64,000 bases of DNA from Burkholderia sp. Bp8963 (GCF_003854275.1 NZ_QTQP01000036.1:17199-81198); one strand, 5' to 3'. Shown: positions 9,440-19,034, numbered from the stretch's first letter. Notes: generated from the sequence alone by a model not told the origin. Made by a program: numbers and translations.

Positions 9440-9491
9440 TACGGGGTGTCCTGCCGTGCCGGACGACCCCGTTTCTCTTTGCGAGGTAGGT

Positions 9492-10241
9492 ATGAATGCT
9501 CAGGCAGATGGCGGCGTTTCCGCGGTCAACCGCGCGCTGACGGCGCTGCTGGCGTTCGGCAATGCGCCGAACGGATTGATGCTCGCGCAGGTCAGCGAGG
9601 CGACGGGGCTCAACATGAGCACGTTGCTGCGCCTGTTCGAATCGCTCGAAATGTTCCAGTTCGTCAAGCGGATGCCCGACGGCCGCTATGTGCTCGGGCC
9701 CGCGACGTTCCACCTCGGCATGATGTATCGCGAATCGTTCCAGTTGCGCGAGCACGCCGTTCCGCTGCTGACGCGGCTGTCCGTGGAAACCGGCGAAACC
9801 GCGGCGTTCTACGTGCGCGACGGCGACGAGCGCGTGTGCCTGTACCGCGCGTATGCGCAGCGTGCGGTGCATACCAATGTGCGCGAAGGCGACCGCTTCC
9901 CGCTCGACGCGGGTGCGGCGGGGCGAGTCCTGCTTGCGTTCTCGGGCACGCGCGGCGGCGATTACGACAAGGTGGCCGAGCAGGGCTACGCGGTGTCGAT
10001 CGCGGAACGCGACCCGGAGAGCGCGGCGATCGCGTGCCCGGTGTTCGGCGTGGGCCGCTCGGTCGCCGGCTCGATCTCGCTGGGCGTGCCGCGCTACCGC
10101 TTCAACAAGAAGGTGCTCGCCGACTACCTGCCGCGCGTGCAGGCCGCGGCGAGCGAGCTCACCCATACGCTGGGCGGCGATCTGCCGGCGGCGGGCAGCG
10201 TGCCCGCGACGATCAGCCCGCAAGGCGAGTTGCACGAATAA
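9492..10241 (+). CDS. IclR-family transcriptional regulator
   Basis: This 249-residue regulator has an N-terminal winged helix (about 8–70: VSAVNRALTALLAFG, LAQVSEATGLNMSTLLRLFESLE, DGRYVLGPATFHLG) and a C-terminal IclR effector domain (YVRDGDERVCLYRA, ACPVFGVGRSVAGSISLG). The ATG at 9492 follows a GAGGTAGG ribosome site; the upstream in-frame sequence is the operator region. It is divergent from the lyase and 17 bp ahead of the CoA-transferase, so it probably controls both directions of the island through the two palindromes. The ligand is likely a pathway acid or CoA ester. Confidence 0.92.
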   Translation: MNAQADGGVSAVNRALTALLAFGNAPNGLMLAQVSEATGLNMSTLLRLFESLEMFQFVKRMPDGRYVLGPATFHLGMMYRESFQLREHAVPLLTRLSVETGETAAFYVRDGDERVCLYRAYAQRAVHTNVREGDRFPLDAGAAGRVLLAFSGTRGGDYDKVAEQGYAVSIAERDPESAAIACPVFGVGRSVAGSISLGVPRYRFNKKVLADYLPRVQAAASELTHTLGGDLPAAGSVPATISPQGELHE

Positions 10242-10258
10242 TCGACAAGGAGAATGGA

Positions 10259-11536
10259 ATGTTCGAACCCGCAGCACAATCCGGGACCGAAGCCGCGCGC
10301 CATGCGGCGCGCATCGGCCCGCTTCACGACCGTCAGTTCGACGCCGGCGCGCAGGGGCCGCTGGCAGGCGTACGCGTGATCGACCTGTCGCGCCTGATGG
10401 CCGGCAACATGCTGAGCGTGCAGCTCGCGGATTTCGGCGCGGACGTGGTCAAGGTCGAGCCGGAGCAGGGCGACACGCTGCGCGCGGTCGGCGCCGGCGG
10501 CGTCAGCACGAACTGGAAGGTGTATGGCCGCAACAAGCGCAGCGTGTGCGTCGACCTGCGCACCCCGGAAGGCATCGAGATCGTCCTCGCACTGGTGCGC
10601 GATGCGGACGTCTTCATCGAGAGCTTCAAGCCCGGCGTGCTCGAACAGATGGGACTCGGCCCGCACGTGCTGCTGGCGATCCGGCCGAAGCTCGTGATCG
10701 CACGCATCTCCGGATGGGGGCAGACGGGCCCGTACCGTCACAAGCCGGGCTTTGGCACGCTAGCGGAAGGCTACTCGGGCTTTGCGGCCATCAACGGCTT
10801 TGCCGATCGCGAACCGGTGCTGCCGCCGATGTTCCTCGGCGACATGACGGCAGGCCTGTCCGGCGCGATCGCGGTGATGGTCGCGCTGTGGGCGCGCGAC
10901 GCGAACGACGCGCCGGGCCAGGTCATCGACGTGTCGTTGTTCGAGCCGCTGCTGTCGATTCTCGGGCCGTCCGCGGCCAACTACGCACTGACCGGCGCGA
11001 TCAAGCCGCGTACCGGCAGCCGTTCGACCAACACGGCGCCGCGCAATGCGTATCGCACGCGTGACGACAAGTGGCTGTGCCTGTCGAGCTCGACGCAGAC
11101 GATGGCGGAGCGCCTGTTCCGCGCGATCGGCCGGCCCGATCTCGTGGACGACCCGCACTACCGCACCAATGTGCTGCGCGTGCAGCATGCGCAGGAACTC
11201 GACGAGATCGTCGGCGGATTCATCGCGGCGCGCGATCTCGCGGAGAATCTCGCGTTCTTCGAGGACGCGGGTGTCACGGCCGGCCCGATCCATGATGTTA
11301 GCCAGATCGTTAAGGACGACTACGTGATAGAGCGGGAAGCGCTCGTGAATCTGCCCGACGAAGACGTCGGCACGATTCCGATGCACAACATCGCGCCGCG
11401 TTTCTCGCATACGCCCGGCACGTTCCGGCGGGCTGCGCCGCGGCTCGGCGAACACAACCGCGAGATTCTCGCGCCGTTGCTGGGCGAGCAAGCGTTCGCC
11501 CGTCTGGCCGAGTGCGGGGTGATCTGCCACGGATGA
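10259..11536 (+). CDS. CaiB/BaiF class III CoA-transferase
   Basis: This 425-residue protein should move CoA between carboxylic acids. Family marks include GVRVIDLSRLMAGN, LADFGADVVKVEP, GDTLR, RNKRSVCVDLRTPEG, ADVFIESFKPGVLEQMGLG, ISGWGQTGPY, and the catalytic aspartate expected in FLGDMTAGL near residue 195. AAGGAGAATGGA precedes the start. It follows iclR by 17 bp and is followed by the cyclase-family gene at 56 bp. Next to a CoA-ester lyase and an importer, a role in activating an imported dicarboxylate as its CoA thioester is the simplest reading. The acid itself cannot be told from sequence. Confidence 0.92.
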   Translation: MFEPAAQSGTEAARHAARIGPLHDRQFDAGAQGPLAGVRVIDLSRLMAGNMLSVQLADFGADVVKVEPEQGDTLRAVGAGGVSTNWKVYGRNKRSVCVDLRTPEGIEIVLALVRDADVFIESFKPGVLEQMGLGPHVLLAIRPKLVIARISGWGQTGPYRHKPGFGTLAEGYSGFAAINGFADREPVLPPMFLGDMTAGLSGAIAVMVALWARDANDAPGQVIDVSLFEPLLSILGPSAANYALTGAIKPRTGSRSTNTAPRNAYRTRDDKWLCLSSSTQTMAERLFRAIGRPDLVDDPHYRTNVLRVQHAQELDEIVGGFIAARDLAENLAFFEDAGVTAGPIHDVSQIVKDDYVIEREALVNLPDEDVGTIPMHNIAPRFSHTPGTFRRAAPRLGEHNREILAPLLGEQAFARLAECGVICHG

Positions 11537-11592
11537 CGGCGAACGCCGCGCCCGCACGGTCCGCGACAACCACAATCAAGGAGACTTTCGAC

Positions 11593-12621
11593 ATGAAACC
11601 GCGCTGGATACACCGGCCGCCCGGCTCGAACTGGGGAGATTTCGGCGCCGACGACCAGAAGGGCCGCCTCAACTGGCTGACGCCGCAGAAAACGCTGGAG
11701 GGCGTGCGTGAGGTGCGCGAAGGGCGCGTGTTTTCGCTGAGCCTGCCGCTCGACGTGCCGCGCGGCGGCGGCCTCAACGCCCGACGGCGGCCGCCCGCGA
11801 TCATGCCCGCGCTGCTGCACGACAGGCCGTACTTCGGCTACCGCGCGGACGAACAGGTCGCGCGTGCGACGGACGTCGTGTGCGACGACGCATTCTGCAT
11901 GCACTCGCAGTTCTCGACGCAATGGGATGCGCTGTCGCACGTCGGCGGCCTGTTCGACGCGGACGGCGACGGCGAGGCCGAGGCGGTGTTCTACAACGGC
12001 TACCGGATGGGCGAGCACGTGCGGGTGCCGGAGGCCGGCGCGCCAGTGGGCGGCGCGCACGCGCTCGGAATCGAGCACATGGCGTCGTGCGGGGTGCAGG
12101 GGCGCGGCGTGATGATCGACCTGCGCCATCATTTCGGCGATGCGCGCCGCAAGATCGGCTACGCGGACCTGATGTCGGTGATGGCGGCCGACGGCGTCGT
12201 GGTCGAGCGCGGCGACATCGTCTGCCTGCATACCGGCTTCGCGGACTTGCTGCTTGCGGCCGCTGCTGCGGAGCCGGCCGACGGAACCGACGTGCATCGC
12301 GCCTGCTGCGTGCTCGACGGAGACGATCCGCAACTGCTCGAGTGGATCGACGTATCGGGGCTCGCGGCGCTGGTCGCGGACAACCATGCGGTCGAAGAGC
12401 GCCCGCAGCAGCCGGGGCCGCGCGCGGCACACGGGCCGCTGATGCCGCTGCACGCGCTGTGCCTGTTCAAGCTCGGCATCCATCTCGGCGAGCTGTGGCA
12501 TCTGACGCCGCTCGCCAACTGGCTGCGCGCGCATGGGCGCAACCGCTTCCTGCTGACGGCGCCGCCGCTGCATCTGCGCGGCCTCGTCGGCTCACCGGTC
12601 AATCCGGTCGCCACGGTCTGA
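11593..12621 (+). CDS. Cyclase-family (kynurenine formamidase-like) hydrolase
   Basis: This 342-residue protein belongs to the metal-dependent cyclase/kynurenine formamidase superfamily. The signature region reads SQFSTQWDALSHVGG, the long-form variant in which the usual GTHxD is STQWD, and later metal or acid residues fall in GIEHMASCGVQGRGVMIDL and VVERGDIVCLHTGFADL. The ATG is preceded by AAGGAGAC. It is the third gene of the iclR-led operon, 38 bp before the MFS gene. It may open a lactone or hydrolyse an amide or ester in the island's pathway. Substrate unknown. Confidence 0.87.
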   Translation: MKPRWIHRPPGSNWGDFGADDQKGRLNWLTPQKTLEGVREVREGRVFSLSLPLDVPRGGGLNARRRPPAIMPALLHDRPYFGYRADEQVARATDVVCDDAFCMHSQFSTQWDALSHVGGLFDADGDGEAEAVFYNGYRMGEHVRVPEAGAPVGGAHALGIEHMASCGVQGRGVMIDLRHHFGDARRKIGYADLMSVMAADGVVVERGDIVCLHTGFADLLLAAAAAEPADGTDVHRACCVLDGDDPQLLEWIDVSGLAALVADNHAVEERPQQPGPRAAHGPLMPLHALCLFKLGIHLGELWHLTPLANWLRAHGRNRFLLTAPPLHLRGLVGSPVNPVATV

Positions 12622-12659
12622 GCCTGGCGCGACAACTCATTCTTTCCGGAGACAGCAGC

Positions 12660-14156
12660 ATGTCCAATCCATACGCGCTTGCCGTGACGGAGCGCATCGA
12701 CCGTTTGCCGCCGACAGCCAGCATCTGGGGCCTCGTGCTGATGCTGAGCGTCGGCGGGTTCTTCGAGGTCTACGACCTGTTCCAGATGACCTACCTGCCG
12801 GCCGGTCTTGTACGCGACGGCATCTTTCACGTCGGCGCGAAGGGCCTGTTCGGCCTGTCCGATCAGGCGACGCTCGGCGCGGCCACGTTCATCGGCCTGT
12901 TCATCGGCGAGATCGGCGTCGCCCCGCTGGCCGACCGCTTCGGCCGGCGCGCGGTCTTCACCGGTTCGCTGCTGCTCTATACGGTCGCGAGCCTCGCGAT
13001 GTGCGCGCAGCACACCGCGGCGGGCATCCATCTGTGCCGGCTGGTCGCGGGCATCGGGGTCGGCGCCGAGCTGATCACGATCGGCGCGTTCCTGACGGAG
13101 CTCGTGCCGAAGGGCATGCGCGGCCGCGCGTTCGCGGTGTGCTTCGCGATCGGCTATCTCGCGATGCCCGTGCTCGCACTCGCGTCCTGGCTGCTGATGC
13201 CGCGCGCGCCGCTCGGCATGTCCGGCTGGCGCTGGATCATCCTCGCGGGCGGCAGCGGCGCGGTGATCGTCTGGTGGCTGCAGTCGCGGCTTCCGGAGTC
13301 GCCACGCTGGCTCGCGATGCGCGGCCGCACGGACGAGGCCGAAGCCGTGCTGCAGGCGATCGAGGCACGGGTCGCGCGTGAATCCGGCCAGCCGTTGCCC
13401 GCGGTGCCGCCTGTCGCGGCGGTCGACGCCGTCGATGCGGGGCACACGCGGGGGCACGCGCGCGCGGCATCGATGTGGGATGCACGCTATCGCGGCAGGA
13501 CGCTGATGCTGATTGCGTTCAACGCATGCCTGAGCATCGGCTTCTTCGGCTTCAGCCAGTGGCTGCCGAGCCTGCTGGCCGCGCAGGGCACGCCCGTGAC
13601 GAAGAGCCTGCTGTATGCGTTCGTGATTGCGTTTGCGTATCCGCTGTCGCCGTTCATCGCGAGCGCGGTTTCCGATCGGATCGAGCGCAAGTGGCTGATC
13701 GTCGCGACCGCGTTCGGCGTCGCGCTGTTCGGCACGGCATTCGCGCTGTCGTCGTCCGCCGCCGCGGTGATCGGATTCGGCATTCTGATCACGTTCTGCA
13801 ATACGACGCTCGCGAGCAATGCCACCGCGTATCAGGCAGAAGTCTTTCCGACGGCCATCCGCAGCCGCGCGCTCGGCTTCGTGCACTCGTTCGGACGGCT
13901 GACCGGCGTCGCGAGCAGCTATGTCGTCGCGCTGATCCTCGAGCATCTGGGCGCGCCGGGTGTGTTCGTGCTGATCGGCGCCAGCATGGTGGTCGTGGTG
14001 TTGTCGATTGGCGTGTTCGGTCCGCGCACCAATCACCGCTCGCTCGACGAGATCGCGGCGGCTGATGGCCCGCAGCCGGGCGCGGGCGATGTGACTGGCG
14101 CGCCGGACGCAACGGCCGCGTATCGCGCACCGGCGGTGCGCGCGCGGCAGCGGTAA
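12660..14156 (+). CDS. MFS metabolite:H+ symporter
   Basis: This 498-residue inner-membrane transporter is of the sugar/aromatic acid:H+ symporter type with 12 predicted membrane spans. It shows the MFS loop motif ADRFGRRAVF after TM2, RLVAGIGVGAELITIG after TM4, LPESPRWLAMRGR at the mid-loop and YQAEVFPTAIRSRALGF in the second half. It ends the iclR-led operon and probably imports the substrate. The N-terminus (ERIDRLPPTASIWGLVLMLSVGGFFEVYDLF) closely matches the transporter at 52972, which sits beside an aconitase-family gene; the two look like paralogues with related substrates. Confidence 0.9.
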   Translation: MSNPYALAVTERIDRLPPTASIWGLVLMLSVGGFFEVYDLFQMTYLPAGLVRDGIFHVGAKGLFGLSDQATLGAATFIGLFIGEIGVAPLADRFGRRAVFTGSLLLYTVASLAMCAQHTAAGIHLCRLVAGIGVGAELITIGAFLTELVPKGMRGRAFAVCFAIGYLAMPVLALASWLLMPRAPLGMSGWRWIILAGGSGAVIVWWLQSRLPESPRWLAMRGRTDEAEAVLQAIEARVARESGQPLPAVPPVAAVDAVDAGHTRGHARAASMWDARYRGRTLMLIAFNACLSIGFFGFSQWLPSLLAAQGTPVTKSLLYAFVIAFAYPLSPFIASAVSDRIERKWLIVATAFGVALFGTAFALSSSAAAVIGFGILITFCNTTLASNATAYQAEVFPTAIRSRALGFVHSFGRLTGVASSYVVALILEHLGAPGVFVLIGASMVVVVLSIGVFGPRTNHRSLDEIAAADGPQPGAGDVTGAPDATAAYRAPAVRARQR

Positions 14157-14256
14157 GCGGGAGGGGCGGCGGCGGCGCGGGCACGGCAGGCACGGGCAGG
14201 CGCCGCGGGCGCGGGTTTCGCCGCAACGCCTGCCGCCGGCACGCGCCTATCGCGTG

Positions 14257-14265
14257 TGGGATAAT
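14257..14265 (+). promoter_or_regulatory. Possible extended -10 element for ilvD
   Basis: TGGGATAAT matches an extended -10 (TG-N-GATAAT). No clear -35 is present, which is tolerated by extended -10 promoters. Transcription would start near 14272 and give a leader of about 100 nt before ilvD. Confidence 0.4.
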
Positions 14266-14371
14266 GCCGCGTTTGCCCGGAGCGCAGCTCAAGAGGTTGT
14301 ACGCAAGGGCGTGCGAGGGCCTTTATTCCCGTGGCCCGCTTCCTTTCTGCGAAATTTCTTCAGCAACCACC

Positions 14372-16231
14372 ATGCCCGCATACCGTTCCAAAACCTCCAC
14401 CGCCGGCCGCAACATGGCGGGCGCGCGCTCGCTGTGGCGCGCCACCGGCATGAAAGACGACGATTTTTCCAAGCCGATCATCGCGGTCGTCAATTCGTTC
14501 ACCCAGTTCGTGCCCGGCCACGTACACCTGAAGGACCTCGGCCAGCTCGTCGCGCGCGAGATCGAGGCCGCGGGCGGCGTCGCCAAGGAATTCAACACGA
14601 TCGCGGTCGATGACGGCATCGCGATGGGCCACGACGGCATGCTCTATTCGCTGCCGAGCCGCGACATCATCGCGGATTCCGTCGAGTACATGGTCAACGC
14701 GCACTGTGCCGACGCAATGGTGTGCATCTCCAACTGCGACAAGATCACGCCCGGCATGCTGATGGCCGCGATGCGGCTCAACATTCCGGTGATCTTCGTG
14801 TCCGGCGGCCCGATGGAAGCCGGCAAGACGCGCCTCGCGAATCCGGTCACCAAGACCGTCGAGCTGAAGAAGCTCGACCTCGTCGACGCGATGGTGATCG
14901 CCGCGGACACCGCCTATTCCGACGCCGACGTGGCCGAGGTGGAGCGCTCCGCGTGCCCGACCTGCGGGTCGTGCTCGGGCATGTTCACGGCCAACTCGAT
15001 GAACTGCCTCACCGAGGCGCTCGGCCTGTCGCTGCCCGGCAACGGCACGGTGGTGGCCACGCACGCGGACCGCGAGCAGCTGTTCAAGCGCGCCGGCCGC
15101 CGTATCGTCGAGCTGACCCGCCAGCACTACGAGCAGGACGACGAGCGCGTGCTGCCGCGCTCGGTGGGCTTCAAGGCGTTCGAGAACGCGATGACGCTGG
15201 ACATCGCGATGGGCGGCTCGACCAACACGATCCTGCACCTGCTGGCGATCGCGCGCGAAGCGGGCATCGAATTCACGATGACCGATATCGACCGCCTGTC
15301 GCGCATCGTGCCGCAGCTGTGCAAGGTCGCGCCGAACACCAACAAGTACCACATCGAGGACGTGCACCGCGCGGGCGGGATCATGGCGATCCTCGGCGAG
15401 CTGGACCGCGCGGGCAAGCTGCACACCGACGTGCCGACGGTGCACGCGCCGACGCTCAAGGACGCGCTGGACCAGTGGGACATCGTCCGCACGCAGGACG
15501 ATGCCGTTCGCACGTTCTACCTGGCCGGCCCGGCCGGCATTCCGACGCAGGTTGCGTTCAGCCAGGACACGCGCTGGCCGAGCCTGGATCTCGACCGCGC
15601 CGACGGCTGCATCCGCTCGTACGAGCACGCGTTCTCGAAGGAAGGCGGCCTGGCCGTACTGACCGGCAACATCGCGCTCGACGGCTGCGTCGTGAAGACC
15701 GCCGGGGTGGACGAGAGCATCCTCGTGTTCGAGGGCACGGCTCACGTGACCGAATCGCAGGACGAGGCGGTCGAGAACATCCTTAGCGACAAGGTCAAGG
15801 CCGGTGACGTGGTGATCGTGCGCTACGAAGGCCCGAAGGGCGGCCCCGGCATGCAGGAAATGCTCTACCCGACGAGCTATATCAAGTCGAAGGGGCTCGG
15901 CAAGGCCTGCGCGCTGCTGACGGACGGCCGCTTCTCGGGCGGCACGTCGGGCCTGTCGATCGGCCACTGCTCGCCCGAGGCGGCAGCCGGCGGCGCGATC
16001 GGCCTCGTGCGCGACGGCGACAAGATCCGCATCGACATCCCGAACCGCACGATCGACGTGCTGGTGTCCGACGAGGAACTGGCACGCCGCCGCGAAGAGC
16101 AGAACGCGCTCGGATGGAAGCCTGCGAAGGTGCGTCCGCGCAAGGTGTCCGCGGCGCTCAAGGCGTACGCGAAGCTGGTCATGTCGGCCGACAAGGGCGC
16201 TGTGCGCGACCTGTCGCTGCTGGACGACTGA
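14372..16231 (+). CDS. ilvD: Dihydroxy-acid dehydratase
   Basis: This 619-residue enzyme dehydrates 2,3-dihydroxy acids to 2-oxo acids in valine, leucine and isoleucine synthesis. It begins MPAYRSKTSTAGRNMAGAR, typical of the long IlvD type. Iron–sulfur ligands fall in CISNCDKITPGM and SACPTCGSCSGMFTANSMNC; GGSTNT, the GPKGGPGMQEM loop and TDGRFSGGTSGLSIGH are all present. Length matches the family. The ATG at 14372 starts the conserved sequence. It is a single-gene unit with its own likely promoter and a strong terminator. Confidence 0.97.
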   Translation: MPAYRSKTSTAGRNMAGARSLWRATGMKDDDFSKPIIAVVNSFTQFVPGHVHLKDLGQLVAREIEAAGGVAKEFNTIAVDDGIAMGHDGMLYSLPSRDIIADSVEYMVNAHCADAMVCISNCDKITPGMLMAAMRLNIPVIFVSGGPMEAGKTRLANPVTKTVELKKLDLVDAMVIAADTAYSDADVAEVERSACPTCGSCSGMFTANSMNCLTEALGLSLPGNGTVVATHADREQLFKRAGRRIVELTRQHYEQDDERVLPRSVGFKAFENAMTLDIAMGGSTNTILHLLAIAREAGIEFTMTDIDRLSRIVPQLCKVAPNTNKYHIEDVHRAGGIMAILGELDRAGKLHTDVPTVHAPTLKDALDQWDIVRTQDDAVRTFYLAGPAGIPTQVAFSQDTRWPSLDLDRADGCIRSYEHAFSKEGGLAVLTGNIALDGCVVKTAGVDESILVFEGTAHVTESQDEAVENILSDKVKAGDVVIVRYEGPKGGPGMQEMLYPTSYIKSKGLGKACALLTDGRFSGGTSGLSIGHCSPEAAAGGAIGLVRDGDKIRIDIPNRTIDVLVSDEELARRREEQNALGWKPAKVRPRKVSAALKAYAKLVMSADKGAVRDLSLLDD

Positions 16232-16290
16232 TCGACTGGGCAACTGACCGACCGCACCCGCGACGGGCCGCGTGCCCGTCTGCCGCGAAG

Positions 16291-16314
16291 CCGCTCTTCG
16301 GAGCGGTTTTTTTT
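16291..16314 (+). terminator. Intrinsic terminator of ilvD
   Basis: Stem CCGCTC / GAGCGG closed by a stable TTCG tetraloop and followed by eight T residues, 60 bp after the ilvD stop. It lies in the convergent gap with the next MFS gene and is the clearest intrinsic terminator in the window. Confidence 0.92.
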
Positions 16315-16324
16315 CGCGTGCCGT

Positions 16325-17554
16325 TCAGCGCGTGGGTTCCGCTTCCAATGCGCCGGCTTCGTGATCGCGCCGCCGGTTCTTCACGCCGAACCACAGGATC
16401 GCGAGCGCGGCCGTCGCGAGCCACGGCAGCAGCAGGCCGTTGAGCGTCTGCCACCCGAATGCCTTGAGCAAGCCGCCGGCACCGAACGAGCAGGTCAGGC
16501 CGACCACGAAGATCGTCATGTCGTTCGTGGCCTGCGCGCGGCTTTTCTCGGCCGGGCTGTAGGTGGCGGTCAGCAGCGTCGTGCTGCCGATGAACAGGAA
16601 ATTCCAGCCGATGCCAAGCAGCACGAGCGCGCCCGCGAACGAACCGAAGCTCACGCCGCTGAACGTTGCCAGCACGTGGCCGGCCAGCAGCGCGACGCCC
16701 GCGAGCATGATGCGCAGCGCGCCGAAGCGCGCGATGAGCGAACCCGTGAAGAAGGACGGCAGGTACATCCCGAGCACGTGGATCTGGATGACCGTCGCGG
16801 CCACCGACAGCGCATGGTGATGGTGAACCATCGCGATCGGCGTCGCCGTCATCGCGAGGATCATCACGCCGAAGCCGGTCGCGGCGCCGAACAGCGCGAC
16901 GAGATACGCCGGCTGCGTGACGATGCGCGCCCAGGGCCGCGCGCTGCGCGTATCGACGTGATCCGCCGTTGCGTCGGGCATGCGCAGGCCGCACAACACG
17001 CCGGCGGCGAGCAGCGACACGGCAGACAGGATCAGGAACGAGCCGACGTAAAGCGGCTGAAGCAGCGGCTGCAGCAGCGGCCCGCCGAAGCGGCCGAGGG
17101 TCGGGCCGAGCAGCGCGGCGACGATGCCGCCGCCGAGCACGAGCGCGATTGCGCGGGCGCGAAAGCCGTCGTCGGCGATTTCGCTGGCCGCGAAACGATA
17201 GAACTGCGCGAACGACTGATAGGCGCCGACGAGAAACATGCCGAGCGCAAGAACGGCCAGCGAGCCCATCCACGTGCCGAGCGCTGCGACGAGACCGCCG
17301 AGTACGCCCAGCAACGCGCCGAGCACGAAGCCGGCGCGGCGGCCGACCCGTGCCATCCATGCGGACGCGGGAAACATCGCCGCCGCGGTGCCGAGGAACA
17401 TGGCCGCGATCGGTGCGGTCGCCAGTTCGGCGCGGCTCGTCATCTGGCTGCCGGCCAGGCCGCCGACCGTCATCACGAGTACCGACGCGGTCTGGACCAG
17501 CGCCTGCGCGGTGGCAAGAACGAACACCTGACGGTGCATCTGTTGGCCGAACAT
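16325..17554 (-). CDS. MFS transporter
   Basis: This 409-residue inner-membrane protein has 12 hydrophobic segments and weak MFS loop motifs (WMARVGRRAGFVLGALLG after TM2, ARFGALRIMLAG in the second half). A His run (MVHHHHALS) lies near the centre, at a likely extracytoplasmic or membrane-edge position. An AAGGAT ribosome site precedes the ATG. It converges with ilvD and diverges from the EamA gene. No neighbour suggests its substrate; drug or metabolite efflux is the default guess. Confidence 0.82.
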   Translation of the reverse strand: MFGQQMHRQVFVLATAQALVQTASVLVMTVGGLAGSQMTSRAELATAPIAAMFLGTAAAMFPASAWMARVGRRAGFVLGALLGVLGGLVAALGTWMGSLAVLALGMFLVGAYQSFAQFYRFAASEIADDGFRARAIALVLGGGIVAALLGPTLGRFGGPLLQPLLQPLYVGSFLILSAVSLLAAGVLCGLRMPDATADHVDTRSARPWARIVTQPAYLVALFGAATGFGVMILAMTATPIAMVHHHHALSVAATVIQIHVLGMYLPSFFTGSLIARFGALRIMLAGVALLAGHVLATFSGVSFGSFAGALVLLGIGWNFLFIGSTTLLTATYSPAEKSRAQATNDMTIFVVGLTCSFGAGGLLKAFGWQTLNGLLLPWLATAALAILWFGVKNRRRDHEAGALEAEPTR

Positions 17555-17972
17555 GGGGGAATCCTTTCGTGGAGGGCCGTACCGTGGGATGCACGATCGT
17601 GCCGGGACCGGGTCGAACAGCAGCGCTGACGTGCCGTCGCATTCGACCGGAGAACGCTGTCTAGTATGAGGAATAACCTTACGTTCTTCAAACGAATTGG
17701 CTTGGGACGATCCGCAGTTCTTTCAGTGATCGATATGAGGCGAACGGTTCGCGTGCGATGCGCGCGGTGGGTGCGTCCGGTGTCCGGTGGAATTCGCCGG
17801 CTCGACCTGCCGGCTGCCATCGAACGAAATCGAAAGGCGGCTGGTGGATAATGGTCGATTCCCGTCGGGTTCGGCAATCCGCTGTGTGCGTTCCGATCCG
17901 CCCGGCGTCGTGATGCGCGATTGACCGTCACACGACAGCAGATCCTCAGCCAATCCTGCAGCCCCAGAAAAC
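17555..17972. other. Divergent promoter region of two transporter genes
   Basis: 418 bp between the start of the minus-strand MFS gene and the plus-strand EamA gene. The open frames here lack ribosome sites and family features. An AT-richer patch at about 17665–17710 is the likeliest promoter zone. I see no clear palindrome. Confidence 0.45.
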
Positions 17973-19034
17973 ATGCACCCGAGATTCAACGCGATTGCCA
18001 TCGCCCTGACCGCCGCCGCCCTGTTCGGTGCCGCGACGCCCGTTGCCAAGGCGCTGCTCGGCGCGATGTCACCGTTCATGGTGGCCGGCCTGTTCTACCT
18101 CGGGAGCGGGATCGGCCTCGGCGTCGGCATCGTCGTACGCCGGCTGCGCCGGCCGGCCACGCGAGCGGCGGACGAGCATGCGCTGAAGCGATCGGAAATT
18201 CCTTGGCTGGCGGGCGCGATCGCCGCGGGCGGCGTCGCCGGGCCCGCGCTGCTGATGCTCGGCCTGGCGAGCACGCCGGCCGCCACGAGCGCGCTGCTGC
18301 TCAATCTCGAGGGCGTGCTGACGGCCGTGATCGCGTGGATGGTGTTCCGCGAGAACGTCGACGTGCAGATCTTCCTCGGCATGGTGGCGATCGTCGCGGG
18401 CGGCGTGCTGCTGTCGTGGACGCCTGGCGAAGCGCGCGTGCCGACCGGCGCGCTGCTGATCGCCGGCGCGTGCCTGTGCTGGGCGATCGACAACAACCTC
18501 ACGCGCAAGGTGTCGGCCAACGACGCGATGGTGATCGCGTGCCTGAAAGGCCTGATTGCCGGGCCCGTCAATATCGCGATCGCGTTGCTCGCCGGCGCGG
18601 CGCTGCCGCCGGTCGCGGCAAGCGCTGCCGCGATGCTGACGGGACTCTGCGGCTACGGCATCAGCCTCGTGCTGTTCGTCGTCGCGCTGCGTCACCTCGG
18701 CACGGCGCGCACGGGCGCGTATTTTTCCGTCGCGCCGCTGTTTGGCGTTGCGCTGTCGCTGCTGATCTGGCCGGAGCTGCCGGCCGTCACGTTCTGGATC
18801 GCCGCGGCGTTGATGGCGCTCGGGATCTGGCTGCACGTGCGCGAGCGGCATGAGCACGAGCACACGCACGACGCGATCGAGCATGCGCATCGTCATCGTC
18901 ACGACGAGCATCATCAGCACGAGCATGATTTCCCGTACGACGGTGTCGAACCGCATACGCATCCGCACGTGCATCTGCCGATCACGCATTCCCACGCGCA
19001 TTTCCCGGATATCCATCACCGCCATCGGCATTGA
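17973..19034 (+). CDS. EamA/DMT transporter with His-rich tail
   Basis: This 353-residue protein has ten membrane segments arranged as two EamA repeats over residues 1–287 (LFGAATPVAKALLGAMSPFMVAGLFY; SALLLNLEGVLTAVIAWMVFRENV). About 65 further residues form a strongly His-rich cytoplasmic or periplasmic tail with repeated HEHEH, HRHRHDEHH and HTHPHVH runs. That tail is what CDF and ZIP metal carriers often have, so metal binding or metal export is a fair inference, while the membrane part alone would suggest metabolite export. Translation starts at the ATG at 17973, with only a weak ribosome site. Confidence 0.85.
   Translation: MHPRFNAIAIALTAAALFGAATPVAKALLGAMSPFMVAGLFYLGSGIGLGVGIVVRRLRRPATRAADEHALKRSEIPWLAGAIAAGGVAGPALLMLGLASTPAATSALLLNLEGVLTAVIAWMVFRENVDVQIFLGMVAIVAGGVLLSWTPGEARVPTGALLIAGACLCWAIDNNLTRKVSANDAMVIACLKGLIAGPVNIAIALLAGAALPPVAASAAAMLTGLCGYGISLVLFVVALRHLGTARTGAYFSVAPLFGVALSLLIWPELPAVTFWIAAALMALGIWLHVRERHEHEHTHDAIEHAHRHRHDEHHQHEHDFPYDGVEPHTHPHVHLPITHSHAHFPDIHHRHRH

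Noticed and set aside
14360..16243. 627-residue minus-strand frame opposite ilvD
   Set aside because: Antisense shadow of ilvD; no start context and no domain.
17666..17851. 61-residue plus-strand ORF in the divergent transporter gap
   Set aside because: ATG without a ribosome site and a sequence with no family pattern; likely chance.
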